Part shown: positions 16,955 to 25,426 of the stretch, piece after piece
How the letters are laid out: every line of letters begins with the position of its first letter
Position numbering within the stretch: position 1 is the first letter of the stretch
NCBI GenBank assembly: GCA_030765125.1
Contig: JAVCDD010000257.1
Span: 1 to 49,304, forward strand
Reading direction: 5' to 3'
Length of the DNA: 49,304 nucleotides
Source of the DNA: Candidatus Hatepunaea meridiana
Lineage (GTDB): Bacteria; Electryoneota; AABM5-125-24; Hatepunaeales; Hatepunaeaceae
Program-made: the position numbers and the translations under genes
Notes under the pieces: generated by a model
Told to the model about the DNA's origin: nothing
The model's input: only the letters and a program-made list of their open reading frames with translations
Database searches by the model: none

Positions 16955-16996
16955 TTATTCCGGAGTGCTCAAGCTTGCTTGAGCACTCCGGAATAA
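16955..16996. repeat. 20-bp-arm hairpin next to the terminator
   Basis: Perfect arms TTATTCCGGAGTGCTCAAGC and reverse complement with a 2-nt loop (16955-16974, 16977-16996). It shares GGAGTG with the adjacent terminator stem. It could be a second, stronger transcript barrier or a mobile palindrome. Confidence 0.8.
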
Positions 16997-17063
16997 ACCA
17001 ACGCTACAACATTGAATTAATTTACTTAGCCGGGTTTGTCTCAAGCCCAACAGGTTAAAACTC

Positions 17064-18893
17064 CTACCGCACCATCATCAGCTTGATTGTCGCAGCCTTA
17101 CTATCCGATTGCAACCGGCAGATATAAACACCGGAAGCCAACCCCGACGCATCCCACGATAATGAATGAACTCCTGCTGTTTCCTGACCTTCGTGAAGCA
17201 AAGAAACTTCGCGTCCCTGCAGATCGTGGATTGTCAGCTTGATATGGTTGTCATCCTGAAGATTGAAGGTGATGTTGGTCATACTGTTAAATGGATTGGG
17301 ATAGACGCCAGTTAATTGTTGGCTGACTGGGAGATTCCCCACTAGACCGGGTGCATAATGGCGTTGATCGAAAAAACGAACCCCGATATCTGTTCTGGTA
17401 CTGTCCGGATCGAGGTCGAATTCCGGATCACCAGCATCTCTACATGGGGAATTACTGGAAATGTTCGGAATTATGCCGTTCCATTCAATCAACGGATTGG
17501 CGATTATGTTCGTTGAATCTATCGCATCTATTGGGATCAGGTCATAGCTGGGTCCACCTGCATATTCAAATCCATACACACAGTTGTATTCGAAAACCGG
17601 CAACTCATATTGACTAAATAATTTATGCCCGGGAATAACCGATACAATAATATTATTGGTGAATACAATTTCCAGGCTGGTTCCCAACGCCCTAAAACCA
17701 GCAGAATCAAAAAAGACCGTATTATGATCAAACAGACCTTCTGTCGCAACACGCCGATAACCAAAGTCGATCTTTGTAAAAAAAACACTTCGCGTGATCG
17801 TCCGGTGCGGATTATCGCCACCATGATCTGAAAAACCGATTCCCTGTTCCCCGTTTACAAAAAAACAACTATCTATAATCATTGATTCTACATCAGTTAT
17901 GTAAAACTGACGGCTGAGAATCGAATTCCGCATAACTACCGATTCGCATTCTCTGGCTTGCATCGCACCCATTACTTCACAGTCCGAAATCTCAGCGTTG
18001 CAATCGGAGAAATGTAATCCTCCAAGTATAATATTATTCACACACCTGATTAAGTGTCCATAACCCTGTCCTAAACTGACAGAACCTTCAACATAGCTGT
18101 TCCGAATTCGACCCTGTGATCCGAGGATTGCGACGCCTGATAATTCACCATTTGGTAACCGTAGAAAACGACAACTTTCGACGATGCTACTTCCAAAGGA
18201 TGGATGCAACTCCCCTATCACCTCACAGCTTGTCAGTCTGTAACCGGTTCCAGAGCTCCAAAAACCTGGACGTTCTTGTTCATCTTCACTGAAGTCAAAG
18301 CGTGTGTGGCTGGCGGAAAGGATCCCTCCAGTAGTACCAAACCTATTTCTCAATCGAATATTCGATTGAGAAAACGTCAGATTGCAGGATTCAACACCTG
18401 AATCGTTTTCTTTGGCAGCCATGCGATACACATCTACAAGACAATTATTCATGGTCAGCAAACAGCCGGAATCAAGGATAAAAGCGATATCGGGACAGAT
18501 GATCGAAGCGTAGTTCCATTCCGTTCGATTCCTCCCATAGAAACGCAAGCCTCTCCAATGTTCCACATCTTCTGCAACGCGGATACGGACTGAGTCTCGT
18601 TCGGTGCCCGATGCATTTAATGTACCGTAAATATACAGCCCTTGTCCTTCTTCGAACAGCACCTCAACTCCTTCGCGTAGTGTCAAGCGCTCATCTTCCG
18701 GCACCCAGGTCGAGTCCATGACGATATAGGGGCTGTCATCAGCCGTCCATTCACCCGACACCTCCCCCTCAACTTCAGTCTGCGCTACCAAAGAAAACGG
18801 CAATGCCATTATAAATAAGACAGAGATTCCCCTGAGGAGTGCTTTAATAGGAGTAAGGTTTGATTTCTGCATATCTAATTTCTTACTTTTCAT
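17064..18893 (-). CDS. Secreted right-handed beta-helix protein with type IX-like sorting tail
   Basis: About 609 residues with a signal peptide (ISVLFIMALPFSLVAQ). Many short repeats then describe a parallel beta-helix: 'SCNLTFSQSNIRLRN', 'DSGCLLTMNNCLVDVYRM' and similar turns of about 22 residues. The last 80 or so residues are a sorting domain with VYPNPFNSMTNITF, LTIHDLQGREVSLL and SGVYICRLQ. Such tails direct export across the outer membrane and surface attachment. Beta-helix passengers often bind or cut polysaccharide, but no catalytic residues were recognised. The ATG at 18893 is chosen. Another in-frame ATG at 18872 would also keep the signal peptide, while a TTG at 18908 is less likely. 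It stands alone and is followed by the terminator at 16914-16943. Confidence 0.85.
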   Translation of the reverse strand: MKSKKLDMQKSNLTPIKALLRGISVLFIMALPFSLVAQTEVEGEVSGEWTADDSPYIVMDSTWVPEDERLTLREGVEVLFEEGQGLYIYGTLNASGTERDSVRIRVAEDVEHWRGLRFYGRNRTEWNYASIICPDIAFILDSGCLLTMNNCLVDVYRMAAKENDSGVESCNLTFSQSNIRLRNRFGTTGGILSASHTRFDFSEDEQERPGFWSSGTGYRLTSCEVIGELHPSFGSSIVESCRFLRLPNGELSGVAILGSQGRIRNSYVEGSVSLGQGYGHLIRCVNNIILGGLHFSDCNAEISDCEVMGAMQARECESVVMRNSILSRQFYITDVESMIIDSCFFVNGEQGIGFSDHGGDNPHRTITRSVFFTKIDFGYRRVATEGLFDHNTVFFDSAGFRALGTSLEIVFTNNIIVSVIPGHKLFSQYELPVFEYNCVYGFEYAGGPSYDLIPIDAIDSTNIIANPLIEWNGIIPNISSNSPCRDAGDPEFDLDPDSTRTDIGVRFFDQRHYAPGLVGNLPVSQQLTGVYPNPFNSMTNITFNLQDDNHIKLTIHDLQGREVSLLHEGQETAGVHSLSWDASGLASGVYICRLQSDSKAATIKLMMVR

Positions 18894-19042
18894 TATCACC
18901 ATTACCAAAGAAAACGAATTACAAATCTTGAGTTAAAATGTGGAAAGAAACAGGTTAGATTATTTGATAAATAAATATAACAAAAAAATGAGTTGGTAGC
19001 AAAAGGTTTTTGGGTTATTACGGTCTTTATTGGGTGGGATTT

Positions 19043-19133
19043 TAAAAATAAGGGAACAGAATACCTATTTTTCTATGGACTGTCATTATTTTAAAGAGTA
19101 TTCATAAAATAGGTATACTGTCCCCTTATTTCC
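19043..19133. mobile_element. GGGGACAGTATACC-type palindromic element, copy A
   Basis: About 90 nt. It has inverted ends AAATAAGGGAACAGAATACC and GGTATACTGTCCCCTTATTT, and a conserved middle containing GGACTGTCATTATTTTAA. It matches copy B at 28132-28222 in both arms and centre. The left arm here has diverged by a few bases. Elements with this end sequence are commonly REP/MITE types moved by RAYT (TnpA_REP) transposases; no transposase gene lies in the window. Confidence 0.8.
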
Positions 19134-19171
19134 TACGCGAACTTCGCACTTGACAATTTAAATAGTATATG

Positions 19172-20017
19172 TTAAAAAATATACCAGAGATCAAGCACAG
19201 GTTTGAAACTGTAATTATTCCCTGTCTTTCCACCCAACGCGAACGCTATCTTTGGACGTACAAATATCCCCTTCTGAGGCTTGAACACTCCGCCGAGTAC
19301 AAAGGTATAACGAGTCTTATCCGAATCGGTTACAGCGTTGCCATCATTTTCCTTTTCGGCTACCATATATGGTATAAAGGTTACGAAAGGCATAAGCTTA
19401 GGACTGTAGTTATAGTCATATTTCAGAATGACTTTTAACTCATTTCCGGGTTTAAAATTGTCATCATTTTCACCGTTGATCCAGTAGTTTGCTTTGAGAT
19501 GACCACGCGACTTACCCATCCAGGCAGTCGAGAATATTGCACTGATTCCGAAATCAGTCGTTTCGTCACCTAAGCCTTTGTTCTTATCACCGGTTCCGAG
19601 CCTTATATGACCGGTCAATGTCAGACCGTGTGTATCTTTTGCCCAAGGCATTACAGCATAACGGGTTTTAAAGCAAATGTCACCCAGACCTGACTCGCTG
19701 TTTTCAACACCGCCTGATTCTGATTTCCAAAATTTGATAGGTACGTGCAGATGAGCTTCCCAATCGTTGGTTATAGCATACCCGAACATCGTTTCAAAGC
19801 CCCATTTGGAAGAGCTGACGCCGGAAGCTAAATCATCCCATTTTTCGTCAGTTGTATTCCATTGCTTGGTGTAATTGATATAGTACCATTCACCCATAGC
19901 GATAAAGGAACCTTGTTTCATTGTCTTGGCGCCGCGCCATAATATCTGCGCATCTGCAGACCCGCAAAATACTACTACAAGCGCAACTAACGTGATTAAA
20001 GCAATGATACGTTTCAT
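19172..20017 (-). CDS. Outer-membrane beta-barrel protein of an ABC import operon
   Basis: 281 residues with a clear signal peptide (IALITLVALVVVFCGSADA) and AAGGAGA 9 nt before the ATG. The mature part is rich in amphipathic strands alternating with short turns and ends in an aromatic strand (PVLDLWYIF), as expected for a barrel. Segments such as GLGDICFKTRYAVMP and LTGHIRLGTGDKNKG resemble the 'MetA-pathway of phenol degradation' / transporter barrel family. It follows ATPase, permease and binding-protein genes on the same strand. It may be the outer-membrane entry pore for the same substrate. That is inference; the spacing to the ATPase gene is only 72 nt. Confidence 0.75.
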   Translation of the reverse strand: MKRIIALITLVALVVVFCGSADAQILWRGAKTMKQGSFIAMGEWYYINYTKQWNTTDEKWDDLASGVSSSKWGFETMFGYAITNDWEAHLHVPIKFWKSESGGVENSESGLGDICFKTRYAVMPWAKDTHGLTLTGHIRLGTGDKNKGLGDETTDFGISAIFSTAWMGKSRGHLKANYWINGENDDNFKPGNELKVILKYDYNYSPKLMPFVTFIPYMVAEKENDGNAVTDSDKTRYTFVLGGVFKPQKGIFVRPKIAFALGGKTGNNYSFKPVLDLWYIF

Positions 20018-20051
20018 TTGCTTTTCTCCTTTTTTGATGTGTTTGTATTTG

Positions 20052-20103
20052 TTTGAATGTGAAGTGCGAAGTGTGAAAGTATGAAAGTGCTAAAGCACTG
20101 TTT
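20052..20103. repeat. 8-nt tandem units AAAGTATG-type ending in a small palindrome
   Basis: GAAGTGCG, AAGTGTG, AAAGTATG, AAAGTGCT units run up to AGTGCTAAAGCACT, which overlaps the last codons of the ATPase gene. The unit is the same as that of the arms at 41688-41878, 43045-43170 and 48700-48725. Confidence 0.6.
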
Positions 20104-20869
20104 CTTTTGCACATGAGTTTTCTGAAATCTCCAACAGATTCCTGATCTCAATGTGCAAATCGATAAATTTTTGTGACAGCCTGTTACGCGGTCTGTTCAG
20201 CGATAGCGGTATATTACCAATAATCCGACCAGGATCTGCCTCCATTACCAGTATTCTATCAGCCAGATAGATTGCTTCATCAATGTTGTGCGTAACGAAA
20301 AGGATTGTTTTCTGTTTTTCCCGCCATAAGTCGAGTACAACGTTTTGCAGCCTCTGGCGTGTCTTCTCATCGAGGGCGCCGAAGGGCTCATCCATCAATA
20401 AGATTTCGGGATCGTAAGCTAAAGCTCTGGCGATAGCCACCCTTTGCTGCATCCCGCCGGAAAGCTCGTAAGGTTTTGCTTTTGCTACACCATCGAGACC
20501 AACCAGATTCAATAGTTCGATTGCTTTATTGCGCCGCTCGTTCTTCTCAAGCCCCTTCATTTCGAGAGCGAATGCTACGTTCCCCAGTACACTGAACCAA
20601 GGAAATAAGGATAATTGCTGAAAGACCAACGTGCAGTCGGGATTGAGTCCTTCTACCGGCTTCTCATCAAGCAGAATACTACCGGAGGAATACGGCATAA
20701 GTCCGGCTATTAACCTCAGCAGCGTGGTTTTTCCGCAACCGGTCGGTCCGATGATACATAAGAATTCACCGGCATCAGCGGTCATATCAACGTCGTGAAG
20801 CGCATCCACTTGGCGTTCATCTTCTCCGATGAAGACCTTGCCGACTTTATTGAGAATGAGTTTTTTCAT
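20090..20869 (-). CDS. ABC transporter ATPase, NitT/TauT (SsuB/TauB) class
   Basis: 259 residues with all nucleotide-binding motifs: Walker A GPTGCGKTT at 41-49, Q-loop FQQLSLFPW, signature LSGGMQQR, Walker B ILLMDEP, D-loop and the switch His in FVTHNIDEA. The sequence PFGALDEKTRQRLQ is typical of the nitrate/sulfonate/taurine group. It energises import of the compound captured by the lipoprotein encoded at 21860-22990. It starts 3 nt after the permease stop. Substrate class cannot be read from the ATPase itself. Confidence 0.92.
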   Translation of the reverse strand: MKKLILNKVGKVFIGEDERQVDALHDVDMTADAGEFLCIIGPTGCGKTTLLRLIAGLMPYSSGSILLDEKPVEGLNPDCTLVFQQLSLFPWFSVLGNVAFALEMKGLEKNERRNKAIELLNLVGLDGVAKAKPYELSGGMQQRVAIARALAYDPEILLMDEPFGALDEKTRQRLQNVVLDLWREKQKTILFVTHNIDEAIYLADRILVMEADPGRIIGNIPLSLNRPRNRLSQKFIDLHIEIRNLLEISENSCAKETVL

Positions 20870-20872
20870 AGT

Positions 20873-21700
20873 TCAACGCTCAAGTGACTGCCAGCGGGAG
20901 ACCCGTATAGATACATACTCAAGTCCGCGGTTAAGGATCAGCCCTATCAAGCCTATCACAACCATACTTGCCACTAATATCTGCATTTCCGCAAGTTCGT
21001 AGGAATACATTATCAGATAACCAATTCCTGAATCCGAACCAGGCAGCATCTCAGCAGCGATGATAACCATCCAGCTTATCCCCAGTCCAACCCTTAGTCC
21101 TGTCATTATTGCCGGCAATGCAGCCGGAAGGATCACTTTGCGGAAAATCTGTCTCTTTGAAGCGCCGAGTATCCTGGCGGTCTCAATCCAGAGTGATCTC
21201 ACTCCGGTCACGCCGTAAATGGTATTCAGTAAGATCGGAAACAATCCACCCCAGAAGATGATGAAGATCATTCCCACCTGAATGGAGTCGAGTATCGTAT
21301 CGCTGTACCGAATACCGAACAATTGTGGAACGCGCGTCGTACCGAAGAACGCCATCGCAAACGGGATCCAGGCAATCGGGCATAAGGGACGGAAAAGTTC
21401 AACCAATGGATTAACCAACCGGTGAACCAATCTCGACGTTCCCATCCATAGTCCCAACGGCACACAGAGTATAACCGCAATAGAGAACCCAAACATCACA
21501 CGAAATAACGACACCGCCGTATTCCAGGCGAGTGTTCCGGTTCCGATAAGCTCATTGAACGGCTGAACCAACACCAGGAACACCGCTTCAACGCGTGGAA
21601 CTAATGCCGGATTGTCCAATTTGATTGCCCAGACTTCCCAGATTACCAGGAATAGAATTGGCAGGATGAAACTCTGTGATGTTTTGATGAATTTCTTCAT
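20873..21700 (-). CDS. ABC transporter permease, NitT/TauT (SsuC/TauC) class
   Basis: 275 residues with about six membrane helices and the coupling-loop motif of binding-protein-dependent permeases (EAA-like: EIARILGASKRQIFRKVILPAALP with TGLRVGLGISWMVII). The ATG at 21700 is chosen because the longer GTG frame to 21724 only translates the palindromic repeat upstream. It pairs with the ATPase gene 3 nt downstream. The preceding gene on the strand is the binding lipoprotein, separated by a 135-nt palindrome. That gap could tune expression of the membrane parts relative to the binding protein. Confidence 0.9.
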   Translation of the reverse strand: MKKFIKTSQSFILPILFLVIWEVWAIKLDNPALVPRVEAVFLVLVQPFNELIGTGTLAWNTAVSLFRVMFGFSIAVILCVPLGLWMGTSRLVHRLVNPLVELFRPLCPIAWIPFAMAFFGTTRVPQLFGIRYSDTILDSIQVGMIFIIFWGGLFPILLNTIYGVTGVRSLWIETARILGASKRQIFRKVILPAALPAIMTGLRVGLGISWMVIIAAEMLPGSDSGIGYLIMYSYELAEMQILVASMVVIGLIGLILNRGLEYVSIRVSRWQSLER

Positions 21701-21708
21701 ATCTTTTT

Positions 21709-21846
21709 TAAGTTTAGAGTACACGCTTCAGCGTGCTGAGTTCAGAGTTCGACCTTTAGGTTGTTTTAGACTTAGAATTCACTCAGTTAGTTGGTGAAGG
21801 GAAAGCAACCTGAAGGTTGAACTCTAAACTTTGGACTCTGAACATA
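21709..21846. repeat. TTTAGAGT/TTCAGAGT-class palindrome in the ABC operon
   Basis: AAGTTTAGAGTACACGCTTC (core CACGCTTCAGCGTG) and GTTCAGAGTTCGACC (core CGACCTTTAGGTTG) on the left. The right has CAACCTGAAGGTTG, AACTCTAAACTTT and a final ACTCTGAAC. It separates the binding-protein gene from the permease gene. Confidence 0.8.
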
Positions 21847-21859
21847 GGATTCCGAACTA

Positions 21860-22990
21860 CTATTTTTTTCGTGCTTTAACGTTCCGGCGAGCTTCTTTAA
21901 TCAGTGATAAATCAAGTAACGACTTATTTATCTCGTTGTCATTTTTGCCCTTCAACTGTCCCTTGAGATGTCCGAGTTCTTCCATACTGTGCGCCCAGGT
22001 GTAGATACCGCTTAACCAGACCTTATTTGGTTTGGTGAGGTAACCGGACGTTGGGATGGATTTTTCTTCAACTGCTATGGAAGTGCCAATCCACTTGGAA
22101 GCGGATTTAATTGCAATCCGTTGATTCGCGTTGATATAATCGGTAGCAATGACGATCAACTCGAGGAATTTGACAAGTTCTTCACGCTTTTCTACGATGA
22201 CATTTTCCATAGCCGCAATCATACAGCAGGGATGATCCTTCCATAATCCCGGTGGTAGGTCATTAAGATCAGCGATGCACGTACCGATGCCTTTATCCTC
22301 AGCTATAGCACAGAATGGATTATTGCAGACGTAAGCGTCAATGATCTCGTTTTGGAGTGCTGGATTTAGATGTTTGGCGCTCTTCAGGTTGGTTAGCAGC
22401 ACCTTGGCTTTTCTATTCTTTGCATCGCGAGTGTAAGGTATTCCGACTTCGCGCAATGCTCCTTCAAAAATTAACAGTGCAATTGCTTTAGGAGTCTTAA
22501 ATCCGACTCTAAGCGGTTCTTTGCGATTCTTCAGGAATTCGACGAACTCGTCCCAATTCTTTGCCGGGACGTTTTTCCCGACCACCAGCATATCTCCTTT
22601 GCTATGCAGAGGCGATATAATCTTCATTGGCGTTCCTTTATCGACGAAGAACGCAACGGCAGCCACACCACCAAAGCCGACATCGAATATCCCTTGCGCC
22701 ATATCGGTGGGCATTTTAGATCCGCCGCCAGCTTTGTAAAGCTCAAGTTCACAGATGACTTTTTTACCGTCAATAAGCCGGTAGAGCTGTTTAGGACGAA
22801 CCTCTTCGAGGTACAGACCATAATCCTTCTTGAAAAGATCACCATTTAGGGCTGCAACGTACAGCGCAGTATGGTGATCGTGCCCCACGTGCCCAACCTT
22901 AAGCACAGTCACTTCAGCTTTCTCGCACGAAATAAGGGAGAGGCCTAGTACTGTAATCAGAATCGTTAACAGTATGAAACGACGTGACAT
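21860..22990 (-). CDS. ABC transporter substrate-binding lipoprotein, NMT1/NitT-TauT-like, Cys/His-rich
   Basis: 376 residues with a lipoprotein signal ending LSLISC (Cys22), then a periplasmic binding-protein fold of the NMT1/SsuA type (LKVGHVGHDHHTALYVAA; DVGFGGVAAVAFFVDKG; PLRVGFKTPKA). AAGGAG lies 7 nt before the ATG. His34, His37, His39 and His40 cluster at the first strand, and Cys222, Cys227, Cys238, Cys255 and Cys256 sit in the second lobe (HPCC). This is unusual for a sugar- or sulfonate-type binding protein and hints at a metal, metal complex or thiol ligand. It heads an operon with permease, ATPase and a barrel protein. No recognised riboswitch precedes it, but a structured stretch lies at 23283-23326. 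Confidence 0.85.
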   Translation of the reverse strand: MSRRFILLTILITVLGLSLISCEKAEVTVLKVGHVGHDHHTALYVAALNGDLFKKDYGLYLEEVRPKQLYRLIDGKKVICELELYKAGGGSKMPTDMAQGIFDVGFGGVAAVAFFVDKGTPMKIISPLHSKGDMLVVGKNVPAKNWDEFVEFLKNRKEPLRVGFKTPKAIALLIFEGALREVGIPYTRDAKNRKAKVLLTNLKSAKHLNPALQNEIIDAYVCNNPFCAIAEDKGIGTCIADLNDLPPGLWKDHPCCMIAAMENVIVEKREELVKFLELIVIATDYINANQRIAIKSASKWIGTSIAVEEKSIPTSGYLTKPNKVWLSGIYTWAHSMEELGHLKGQLKGKNDNEINKSLLDLSLIKEARRNVKARKK

Positions 22991-23035
22991 ACAATAACTC
23001 CTTATGTATAGGGTTTTATAATATTTCTATCTTAT

Positions 23036-23185
23036 AAGGCTTTCGGCTTTTGGCTTTTGAAAGACAGAACGGTATGTCTTTCCTATCCAGAGTTTTTCAG
23101 TAGGTTGGACACTCTTGTCCGACAATGTTGGTCGACAGACAGGAGTGTCCGTCCTACCAAAAGCCAAAAGACAAAAGACAATAAA
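23036..23185. repeat. Nested palindrome: 7-nt-unit arms around a GACACTC-TGTC pair
   Basis: The outer arms are GGCTTTC, GGCTTTT, GGCTTTT and CAAAAGCCAAAAGACAAAAG. The inner arms are GTAGGTTGGACACTCTTGTC (about 23099) and GACAGGAGTGTCCGTCCTAC (to 23157). It lies in the divergent gap between the binding-protein gene and the mlaD-like gene. Related GACACTC/TGTC motifs occur at 28101-28118 and 44752-44766. Confidence 0.75.
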
Positions 23186-23630
23186 ATTGAAATACGCTCA
23201 GACTGAGCAAAAGGAAAGAGAGAATGAAAGGTTAAATAGAGAAGTTTCCCGTTCCATCACCGAGCCTGAAAAGCTTTCTTTTAGTTATGAGTCCCCTCGA
23301 TCCGAGAGGAATAACTGCTGATCAGCGGCGGAACATAGTTTGTTCTCCATTAATGAGGTGTTGATGTAGAATATACATTGCGATTGTAAAGTAATAAAAG
23401 GATAATCAAATGTCAACCTTTTTATATTTATAAGTTATTGTCTGATCAAAATGATAATAAATCGGATAGATAATGGTAAACTACTTATCACAAAGTAGTT
23501 GAGTATTTGAAGTACTGATTTGAAGTCCATTATTGATTTTACTTTTGTTGTAATTTCAACACTTTTTTGTTTACAAAAACCTTATAATTGCTTATCTTAT
23601 CAATAAAGGAAAAGGATTTGTGGAAATAAA
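23186..23630. other. Divergent promoter region with a structured segment
   Basis: No gene is seen here. On the minus strand, 23316-23283 folds as AGTTAT...ATAACT outside CCTCTCG-GAT-CGAGGGG, a 13-bp stem with one bulge, preceded by a GCTGATCAGC palindrome (23315-23324). Further along is GCTCAGACTGAGC-like pairing near 23200-23212. The part nearer 23630 is very AT-rich and holds a TATAAT at 23583, a candidate -10 box for the plus-strand lipid-transport genes. A known riboswitch class was not matched. Confidence 0.4.
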
Positions 23631-24569
23631 TTGCGTGAAGTAACCCGTGCACAGAGAGTCCGTCTTGGTATCTTCCTTTTGGTAGCCGGCGGAATTCTCA
23701 TAACAATAATGATTATCGTTACCGGCTCAAAGCTGTTCGAGAAACGAGACGATTATTTTGTGCGTTACAGAGACGTTTCAGTCAGTGGCATTAATATTGG
23801 TGCACAGGTAAAATACCACGGTGTGCGCGTTGGTCGAGTGGAGTCCATTGATATTGATCCGGAACAGATTGAAACAATCGTTATTGCGCTTTCGCTTAAG
23901 GGCGGTACGCCGGTTAAAACCGATGTAAAGGCGGTTATATCCTCCCTGTCTATCACCGGCATCAAGATCATCGAACTTACAGGCGGTTCTACCGAGGCTT
24001 CGACGTTGGAGCCCGGTTCAGAAATCCCTGCCGGAACATCGCAGATGCAGATGATTACGGGCAAGGCGGAAATCGTATCCGAAAAGCTCGAACTTGTCCT
24101 CAATAACCTTGCAAATATGACCAGTGGTGAGAATCAGCAACGGTTGGTTCAATTGATAGACAATACTACTCAAGTATTAGCGGATGTACATATTATACTG
24201 GAAGACAACAGCCCAAGTATTGCCCGCACGGTTGAGAACCTTGAAGTTGCAACAGAAGAGATACGAGTAATTGCAAGCTCGGAAGCCATACGCAGGACAT
24301 TTACCAATCTTGATACAGTAACTACTGAAATAAAATCTGCTGAACTGGGGAAGGCAATTTTCGAACTAAGAGAAGCGCTAACCCAGGCGCGCAACACGTT
24401 TACGCATCTCGATCTGACATTGCTAAAAGGCAGGCACGATATTCTGACTTCACTGGAAATTATGCGCGAAAGCCTCGATTCGTTTAATGAGTTCACTCGT
24501 CTCATATCTGAAGATCCGTCATTGCTGCTAAGAGGAACGCAGGCTCAGGAAGTTGGAAGGGGGAAGTAG
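23631..24569 (+). CDS. MlaD/Mce-domain lipid-transport protein
   Basis: 312 residues. One N-terminal membrane helix (LGIFLLVAGGILITIMIIVTG) is followed by a single MCE domain at about 38-115 (YFVRYRDVSVSGINIGAQVK, YHGVRVGRVESIDID, GIKIIELTGG). A long helical tail comes next, as in MlaD/LetB-like proteins that build a hydrophobic channel across the periplasm. Family role: moving phospholipid or other lipid between inner and outer membranes. The start is a TTG; no better in-frame start exists after the stop at 23604, and AAAGGAAAAGG lies 14 nt upstream. The following genes encode an auxiliary lipoprotein, a barrel-like protein, the MlaE permease and, after an interruption, the ATPase. Confidence 0.88.
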   Translation: MREVTRAQRVRLGIFLLVAGGILITIMIIVTGSKLFEKRDDYFVRYRDVSVSGINIGAQVKYHGVRVGRVESIDIDPEQIETIVIALSLKGGTPVKTDVKAVISSLSITGIKIIELTGGSTEASTLEPGSEIPAGTSQMQMITGKAEIVSEKLELVLNNLANMTSGENQQRLVQLIDNTTQVLADVHIILEDNSPSIARTVENLEVATEEIRVIASSEAIRRTFTNLDTVTTEIKSAELGKAIFELREALTQARNTFTHLDLTLLKGRHDILTSLEIMRESLDSFNEFTRLISEDPSLLLRGTQAQEVGRGK

Positions 24570-24570
24570 G

Positions 24571-24778
24571 TTTTTAGTTTTTAGTCTTTGGTCTTTAGTC
24601 TTTTGATCACGGGTCTTGCCGATTATCTGATAATACAAAATATCCACTTGATAATCCATCGCTCTTGACGGGTATGATTATATATTACAGTGTCAACCGC
24701 AGTTGGCTGACACCAAAGCCCAAAGCCCAGAACCTAAAGCCTAAAGACAAAAGACAAAAGCCCAAAGACTCATCCAGG
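24571..24778. repeat. Inverted arms of 7-nt tandem units (TCTTTAG / CCCAAAG type)
   Basis: Left arm TTTTTAG, TCTTTGG, TCTTTAG, TCTTTTG. Right arm CCCAAAG, CCCAGAA, CCTAAAG, CCTAAAG, ACAAAAG, CCCAAAG. About 100 nt lies between them. The right arm is open in frame with the next gene and would add a Lys/Pro-rich N-terminus if an upstream ATG were used. I reject that start. Confidence 0.75.
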
Positions 24779-24787
24779 AGTTCAATC

Positions 24788-25426
24788 TTGAAAACCAAAC
24801 AGATAATCATATTCATAATTGCAGCGCTTCTGATTGCCGGTTGCACCAGACAGACACTTGTAACCAGTTATTACCTGCTTGAATACCAACCATCCCCGAA
24901 TAATAATCAGTTAATACTGGACAAACCTATACCATTTCGCGTTCAAGTCAGGAATTTCAAAATACCGCGCTCTTACGATTCTATCCGCATAATCGCCCGC
25001 TTTTCCAGCCATCAGATAAACTATTACCGTTACAGTCTATGGGCAGTAAGACCACAGATTGCAGTTGCAGACTTGCTGGTTCAGCACATTAACTCCTATC
25101 ATCTTTTCAAGGATTGCCAGAGGGAGTATCTTGAAGAACGCCCTGAATATGAAATTACCGGTGAAATCCTTCAGATCGAGAAATTCGACAACGAGCAGTA
25201 TTCCGCAGCGCATCTGCGAATGTCATTTGATCTCTATGATTATGACAGCAAAGACCGTCTGGTTAATCACACTTTTGACCGCGAGATTCCTACTCCAACG
25301 GAAAGTATGACCATCTTTGCTAAAGTTATCAGCGATATTGTTGAAGAGGAAACGGAAATATTTCTCTCTAAAGTAGTTGAGTATTTCTACCCACCTGAAA
25401 GTGATTCGACGCAGGTGTCGGAATGA
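24788..25426 (+). CDS. PqiC-like ABC transport auxiliary lipoprotein
   Basis: 212 residues from a TTG with AGGAG 7 nt upstream. The lipoprotein signal IIIFIIAALLIAGC has Cys19 as the modified residue. The body fits the ABC transport auxiliary (PqiC-type) fold: LVTSYYLLEYQP at the start, FRVQVRNFKIPRSYDSIRII, and LWAVRPQIAVADLLVQHI. PqiC-like lipoproteins sit in the outer membrane and receive the tip of the MCE channel. The gene lies directly after mlaD, and its stop overlaps the next start (ATGA), so it is translated with the lipid-transport set. The longer frame from 24665 is an artefact of the repeat. Confidence 0.82.
   Translation: MKTKQIIIFIIAALLIAGCTRQTLVTSYYLLEYQPSPNNNQLILDKPIPFRVQVRNFKIPRSYDSIRIIARFSSHQINYYRYSLWAVRPQIAVADLLVQHINSYHLFKDCQREYLEERPEYEITGEILQIEKFDNEQYSAAHLRMSFDLYDYDSKDRLVNHTFDREIPTPTESMTIFAKVISDIVEEETEIFLSKVVEYFYPPESDSTQVSE

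Noticed and set aside
23115..23321. Open frame of about 68 codons in the divergent gap
   Set aside because: It overlaps the nested repeat, has no ribosome site and has low-complexity, Lys/Glu/Arg-rich content.
23186..23340. TPP, SAM or cobalamin riboswitch upstream of the binding-protein gene
   Set aside because: None of the conserved core sequences of these classes was found on the minus strand. Only generic stems are visible.
24665..24787. Longer N-terminus for the PqiC-like lipoprotein starting at an upstream ATG
   Set aside because: It would translate the CCCAAAG repeat as a Lys/Pro-rich leader and bury the lipoprotein signal. The TTG at 24788 has AGGAG at ideal spacing.
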